Positions 58,842 through 64,000 of a stretch of 64,000 nucleotides of DNA are shown here, in pieces. Every line of letters begins with the position of its first letter. Within the stretch, counting starts at the first letter, position 1. Origin of the DNA: Sthenelais limicola (Eukaryota; Annelida; Polychaeta; Phyllodocida; Sigalionidae); contig OW804096.1 in assembly GCA_942159475.1 (NCBI GenBank), positions 37,013,744-37,077,743 of the forward strand, written 5' to 3'. The position numbers and the translations under genes were made by a program. The notes under the pieces were generated by a model. It was given only the letters and a program-made list of their open reading frames with translations, was not told where the DNA came from and searched no databases.

Positions 58842-58854
58842 GTTGCCTAGCAAC
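58842..58854. promoter_or_regulatory. RFX X-box motif in a GC-richer island
   Basis: GTTGCCTAGCAAC fits the X-box exactly. It lies in 58640-58905, where both strands have short coding-like frames and a TATAAGAGG occurs at about 58709. A weaker X-box-like GTAACCATGGCGAC is at 39769-39782. Confidence 0.42.
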
Positions 58855-59129
58855 ACCCAAACTCCCAGGAATCTAGATGGGACTGGCAGTGTCATCAAGT
58901 ATTGACACTTTTCTAAGGCGGGGACACTAAATCCGAACAGCATGTTCCCTCTCTCTATCTCTCTCTCTCTTCTGTGTTGGACTTGTGCACCACTTAAGTT
59001 TTCAGTGTATGAAGTGGTTACTGCAGATGCTGGATGGATGTATTGAAAGGGCACAGTGTTGAATATAAGGGCAAGGTGGGCTTTTCATATCATAGGGGGA
59101 TTTGTATGAGACACTTGCATGTGTTATAT

Positions 59130-59364
59130 GGGTCGGATTTAAAAAAAATATACAATTGGTAGTTCTACATATTTAGTAAATTCTGCTAAACTAGGCTGGA
59201 AAATTATGAGTAGCAGGTATATCTGAGTACATTTGGTAACACATTGATTTAAAGGATCAGTTCTGTTAGGTTAAACTGCATTTTGAAGCTCATTTTTGTC
59301 TTAAATATGCATTATTTGAGAGAATTGGTGAAGGCGAATTGTACATTTTCTGAAAATCTGACCC
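59130..59364 (+). mobile_element. MITE-A, A1, duplication ATAT
   Basis: ATAT on both sides. Confidence 0.93.
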
Positions 59365-60285
59365 ATATATTGTCCTAATGTTAAACTTAGTATCCCACAT
59401 GGTAAGATATTAGGAATTTGACCTGGAAACCATATCACATGAATGCATATATGAATTAAAATCAAAGGAATAAACATAGTGGAAGTTCTGTTTTAGTATA
59501 CCACAAATATTAAACCCCAAATTAAATTAACTCATTAAAAGCATTAGTTTTGAAAGAAATCAAGAATGAGACAAGACTATGTATACCGTACTCTTTTGAA
59601 TATTAACAATTTAAACGTTGGCTGTTCTGACACTATATAAAGATTTACAGATTTAAGATGTTTGTATTCAGGTAAGAATGTTTAACCTCTGTTGTTATTA
59701 TTCACACAATAATTAACGATATATAGATAATAGACAAGTAGAAAAGAGAAAGAACTGGAAACTATATTGATATACAATCATTTTAATATTATATACATAA
59801 AATATTATATAATATTTTCTTTTGTAGAAAGGTTTTTATTTCCGAGAATTCCACACCAATGAGATACCTTTCATCATGAGAATCAACAAATAATGATCCT
59901 AGATTTTAAAAACAAATTGTAATCGATTCTCATACAATTTAATGCATAATTTGATATAATCTATACATAATGCACAAGACACTGTATAGTGACAATTACA
60001 CGATGTGTGGATGATTGAACTGACAAGATAATCTATCTGCGAAACTCCTCTATTATGACAAGATGCCTAGAATGATGTAGTAATCTGGCCGGGGGCAATA
60101 TGAAGTCGGTATTGCCCGGCTCAAATTGCAGTATATTGATGGAGAGCGGGGCTTGAGACATCTTGTGACACGAGCAGAAAGGTTGTAACCTTTGCATGCC
60201 GTCTTATTGGCAAGGGTGAGCCTACATACTCGGATATGTACCCTCAGGCCTGTTGTATAAGTTCAGAGATGGAGACAGACTAGGC
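59365..60285. other. No recognisable feature
   Basis: Very AT-rich (ATTATATAATATT runs near 59800), then ordinary sequence. Confidence 0.55.
60090..60121. other. Small GC hairpin
   Basis: GCCGGGGGCAATA pairs with TATTGCCCGGC with a bulge; loop TGAAGTCGG. Confidence 0.6.
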
Positions 60286-60326
60286 TGCTCATAGTTGAGA
60301 GTCCCTTCCAACTGAGTGAAACAGAT
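60286..60326 (+). repeat. Dispersed repeat L fragment
   Basis: GTTGAGAGTCCCTTCCAACT only. Confidence 0.5.
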
Positions 60327-60565
60327 TTATTATATATGCTTTCAATCATGAAAATAGAAAAAAATTGAGTCATAAATTTGAACTTTACTGGTAATCTTGG
60401 TTTTAAAAAAACAGATTGGTTTCCATGACAACGCCACGTAAATCACTAGTGAAATAACGCACTATTCGCAAGTCACTCTAGGTACTCTAGATACATTGTT
60501 GTCAGAGCAATGCATGTATAACAAACTCTGATATGTACCCTCAGGCCTTTTGTACAAGTTCAGAA

Positions 60566-60669
60566 AGTTGAGAGAGACCCTTTCAACTGAGGGAAAGCCT
60601 CTCACTCCGAAACGCAAAATGCCATTATAATCCCATTAGGAACGAAAAATACCATTATAATCCTATTAG
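60566..60669 (+). repeat. Dispersed repeat L with doubled tail
   Basis: The tail ACCATTATAATCC[C/T]ATTAGGA is present twice in tandem. Confidence 0.65.
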
Positions 60670-60763
60670 GATGGAACGGTAAATAACGAATCGAAAGGAT
60701 GCAAATATAAATAAAAATATGCTATGAGGCCCTGACATACCCAATGTGTATATATATCCGTGG

Positions 60764-60950
60764 GGGATGACACCAGAAAATGTACAATTCGCTTTCACCA
60801 ATCCTCTCAAATAACCCAAATATAAAACAAAATGAGGTTCGAAATACAGATCGACATAATAGCCAGGTCGATTGTCTATCATTTTCCAGCCCAATTTAGC
60901 AGAATGCATTAAATATGTAGAGCTGCGTACATTTTCTGACGTCCTGAGCC
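60764..60950 (-). mobile_element. MITE-A, internally deleted
   Basis: About 45 bp missing around the TATACTCAGATATACC segment; left terminus mutated. Confidence 0.85.
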
Positions 60951-60964
60951 ATGGAATAAACTTG

Positions 60965-61043
60965 CAAATCCCCTATTGTATCTGAAACCTGTAATGCATT
61001 GCTGTTGACACGACTTCATGCAAGTCCCTTATTGAACAGATTT
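60965..61043. mobile_element. Two MITE-B end remnants
   Basis: GCAAATCCCCTATTG and GCAAGTCCCTTATTG occur 80 bp apart in the same orientation. Confidence 0.45.
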
Positions 61044-61174
61044 CACTGGGTTTTGCCCAATTAGGGATAATTAGTAGCGTCCTGAGGCTACCTGTAATTA
61101 TAACTCTTATTTGTACTCACTCCCGTCAGGAGGAAAATAATTAATACAGATCTGACAAGGATTTTCATACATTC

Positions 61175-61550
61175 TCCTTTCTCTCTCTCTCTCTCTGCTA
61201 CAGCCTTTGCTCTGTTTCTCACTCCTTCTCTTCCCTTTTTTCTCTCCTCCTTCTTCTCTCTCTCCTGCCTTCTCTTTCTCTCCCTTTCTCTTTCTCTGCT
61301 ACAGCCTTTGCTCTGTTTCTCACTCCTTTTTTCTCAGCTCCTTCCCCTCTCTCTCCTGCCTCCTCTTTCTTTCATCCCTCCTTTCTGTCCCCCCTCCTTT
61401 CTCTTCTCCATTCCCTCTCCTCCTCTTCTTTTCCACCCCTCTGTTCTCTCCTCCATTTCCTATCTCTTCTCTTTGCCCTCTCTCTGTTCCCTCTTTCTCT
61501 TTCAATTCTGTCTTCTCTCTTTCCGTCTCCCCATGCCCTCTCTTTGTACA
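61175..61550. repeat. CT-rich tract with an internal duplication
   Basis: CTACAGCCTTTGCTCTGTTT occurs at about 61198 and again at about 61299, so part of the tract is a ~101-bp tandem duplicate. Confidence 0.85.
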
Positions 61551-61574
61551 TCCCCATTCACTCTATGTGCACAA

Positions 61575-61814
61575 GGGTCAGATCTTCAGAAAATGTTCAA
61601 TTCACCTTGTCCAATCTTCTCAAATAGCCCAAATTTAAGACGAAAATCAGGTTCAAAATATAGGTTAACATAACCAGACGGATAAGATTTATTGAATGAA
61701 TAGAATACAGAATATACCCAGATATACCTAGTATTTATCAATTTTCACTCTAATTTAGCCAACTTTGATACATATGTAGAACCGTAGATTGTGCATTTTC
61801 TGAAGATCTGACCC
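61575..61814 (-). mobile_element. MITE-A, A3
   Basis: Complete; follows a CT-rich tract. Confidence 0.93.
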
Positions 61815-62174
61815 ATATGTCTTTGTCTGTATGTCTCTGTTTCTGCCTGCCTGTCGCTTTCTCTGTCCCTCTCCCCTCCTCCTCTCTTGTGTTGCCTTGC
61901 GGTCAAATCCAATCATACCATATCAAATGAATGTTTCTGCAAGACTTTTGCAATAAAACCAAAATCCTGCGGTCATAAATCCAACTTTAAATGAGTGCCA
62001 TATTAATTAGTGGGGGACTCCATATCGATATGATCATGCTACTTTAGAATCGCAATTTCATTAAAAAAATTCCGTCCTGTTGATATTAGTTTTAACTAGA
62101 ATCAAATCTAGCACACTCAGCAAACTTCTGGTTTATGAACTAGAAAGCCTGTTGGATGTTTGAGCGGTTCATGT

Positions 62175-62414
62175 GGGTCAGATTTTCAGAAAATGTACAA
62201 TTGGCAGCTGTAAACATTAAATTTAGTAAATTCTGCAAAATTAGGCTGCAATTTGGTCAATACTAGGTAAATTCTAGTACATTCGGCATTGCATTGATTC
62301 TAGCAATCTGTTTGGTTAAATTGAACTGTATTTTGAACTTTATTTTCGTCTGAAATTCGGATTATTTGAGAAGAGTGGCGAGGTTGAATTGTACATTTTC
62401 TGAAAATCTGACCC
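62175..62414 (+). mobile_element. MITE-A, A2, duplication ATGT
   Basis: ATGT on both sides. Confidence 0.94.
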
Positions 62415-62642
62415 ATGTACTAGGTTCTTGTTATAATTAACACCACGCCCGAAGCCTTAACCACTGATTGGAGATAAAGGCATGTTGTTAATTCAAACAT
62501 GGATCTACAACAAAAATAAGTTTTACTGCTTGAACATAGGCACCGCAGTCACAAACTCCAATTATTGACATAATTACTTCTGCCCTTCATATTATCTTCA
62601 CTCTTGCTATAAAGAATCAGCATTAGCAGTAATTCTATTAAG

Positions 62643-62877
62643 GGGTCAAGTCTTCAGAAAATGTACAATTCACCTTCACCAATCCTCTCAAATTAACCAA
62701 ATTTCAGATGAAAATAAAGTTCAAAATACAGTTCATCCTAACCAAACCGATTGCTAGAATCAATGCAATGCCGAATATACTCGAATTTATCTAGTATTGA
62801 CCAAATTGCAGCCTAATTTAGCAGGATTTACTAAATGTGTACAGCTGTCAAATGTACATTTTCTGAAAATCTGACCC
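62643..62877 (-). mobile_element. MITE-A, A2
   Basis: Complete; about 230 bp from an opposite-facing A2 copy. Confidence 0.93.
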
Positions 62878-64000
62878 ATATACAAATCCCATTATAACAT
62901 TGATGGGTTTTCTAAATTTATTGATATGATTTTCATTCAGAATTGTAGCAGATAAAGTTGGCATGACTAACCCAGGTCACCTTGATAGTGTTTAGCCCTG
63001 GTTTCAGATTCTGCTGGCCCAAACAAACACAAGAACAGTGATAAATTCATTAGAGGGATAGATGTTATACAGTCAATAAAGTGGCTAAAAGAATATTACA
63101 TAGATCCAAAAAGGTGCTGTTTCATAATCAGAGACAAAGCACCTAAGTAACAAAAATTGGGACAAATTACATTTGATAATCAAGGGTTTTCAAAGTTGCG
63201 AAAACTTTTCAACGAATTTTAGCAAGTTTACGAATCTTCCCAACATATTTTCACAATGCTTATTTTATCCAATTACCTTCCCTGGCTCACATCTTCTAAG
63301 CTACTTTATATATTTACTAAGAATTTTCAGAAATCATTTTCATTAGGTCTGGGCTAGGCATCATGTTTGAGGCCTACTTCTCTTCGACCTGTCTGGGCCT
63401 GTGACTATGCTACATTACGAAACACAAGATAGGACATTATTTGAGACATTGGCCTTTCTTAGAAGATAGCACAAGGACATTTCTTATGTCTCCATCATTA
63501 TGAATAAGGCCCCTGCACCAACGTAACCTAACAAAACATGCAGTTCACACCCATATATAGTCCTATATATATAAATGGACATGTTCAGAAATTACTAAAA
63601 CCAAAATGTTCCAACAGTATGTGGTTCGGGTTTTTTGCAACTCTTTACATGGGTAAGGGCCTAGACCACAAAGCCTATTCTCATGCGATTCTCACAGAAT
63701 TTAGTGGAAAATCTGTGGTGCAAATTCGCATGAGAATCGGCTTAGTGGACTGGGCCCTGTACTTGAGAAACGCATGTCGTAAATGAAAGTTTGTTCCATA
63801 AGATCTTTTTTAAAATATCAGAGATGCTAGGTGTTACAATCAAATACTAAATGCTGTATTACATAACCCTTATATATTATACATTGATTTATTGATTCTG
63901 AATTTAGATGGCCGACAGTGATACTATGTAGTTGAACAAGGGATTTGAATCTCAATATTAGAAAATGGCCCGACTGAGAGATTGCCATCTATAAATTGAA
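62878..64000. other. No gene recognised
   Basis: Unique AT-rich sequence apart from MITE-F at 63655-63758. Confidence 0.55.
63655..63758. mobile_element. MITE-F
   Basis: AGGGCCTAGACCAC at left, GTGGACTGGGCCCT at right. Confidence 0.8.

Noticed and set aside
962..62414. Many short open frames sharing peptides such as LNVGYLRGLVKANCTFSENL or WVRFSENVQLAALHI
   Set aside because: They are the same strand of MITE-A translated in different copies. Frames break at copy-specific points, and the element is palindromic and non-coding.
1..64000. CRISPR array, prokaryotic operon or rRNA
   Set aside because: Repeats are dispersed with terminal inverted repeats and target duplications. No long frames, Shine-Dalgarno spacing or rRNA motifs were seen.

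Overview
The window reads as AT-rich nuclear DNA of an invertebrate animal. Evidence: GT-AG introns of about 10 kb, very many small inverted-repeat DNA transposons, long simple-sequence tracts, and no long open frame on either strand. I cannot name the phylum from sequence alone; the one domain recognised (SUEL/Gal_lectin) is widespread in animals. Nothing bacterial, viral, rRNA-like or CRISPR-like was seen.

The only coding sequence supported with confidence is a pair of exons on the minus strand, 26212-26047 and 15519-15401. They are separated by a 10,527-bp intron and together encode a complete SUEL-type (rhamnose/galactose-binding) lectin domain. Intron phases match exactly: phase 1 into the first exon, phase 2 between them, phase 1 out. 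The rest of that gene was not found with confidence; a weak upstream exon candidate lies at 28358-28172.

Almost everything else is transposon-derived. The dominant family, here called MITE-A (about 235 bp, terminal repeat GGGTCAGATTTTCAGAAAAT, 4-bp target duplications), is present in about 50 copies, fragments included. By my own rough addition it covers about a sixth of the window. At least four internal subfamilies coexist, and one copy has been split by a separate 1,843-bp element. Other families are MITE-B (about 345 bp), MITE-C (long palindromes flanked by TA), MITE-D (about 400 bp), MITE-E (TTAAAGC ends), MITE-F (about 105 bp), MITE-G (composite palindrome), MITE-H (about 125 bp), MITE-I (about 250 bp), a 213-bp palindrome, two further dispersed repeats and two SINE-like pieces.

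Layout: 1-960 small hairpins and CTCF-like motifs; 1-15 kb MITE-dense; 15.4-26.2 kb the lectin exons and their intron, which carries a large purine-rich tract and the 1.84-kb insertion; 26-34 kb repeats and a long CT-rich tract; 34.5-34.8 kb a CRE-rich possible promoter; 35-45 kb nested MITEs and a 12-unit minisatellite; 45.8-46.7 kb an E-box/CTCF-like cluster and a 165-180 bp tandem repeat; 48-64 kb further repeats with two RFX X-box motifs. Most open frames in the window are repeat shadows.
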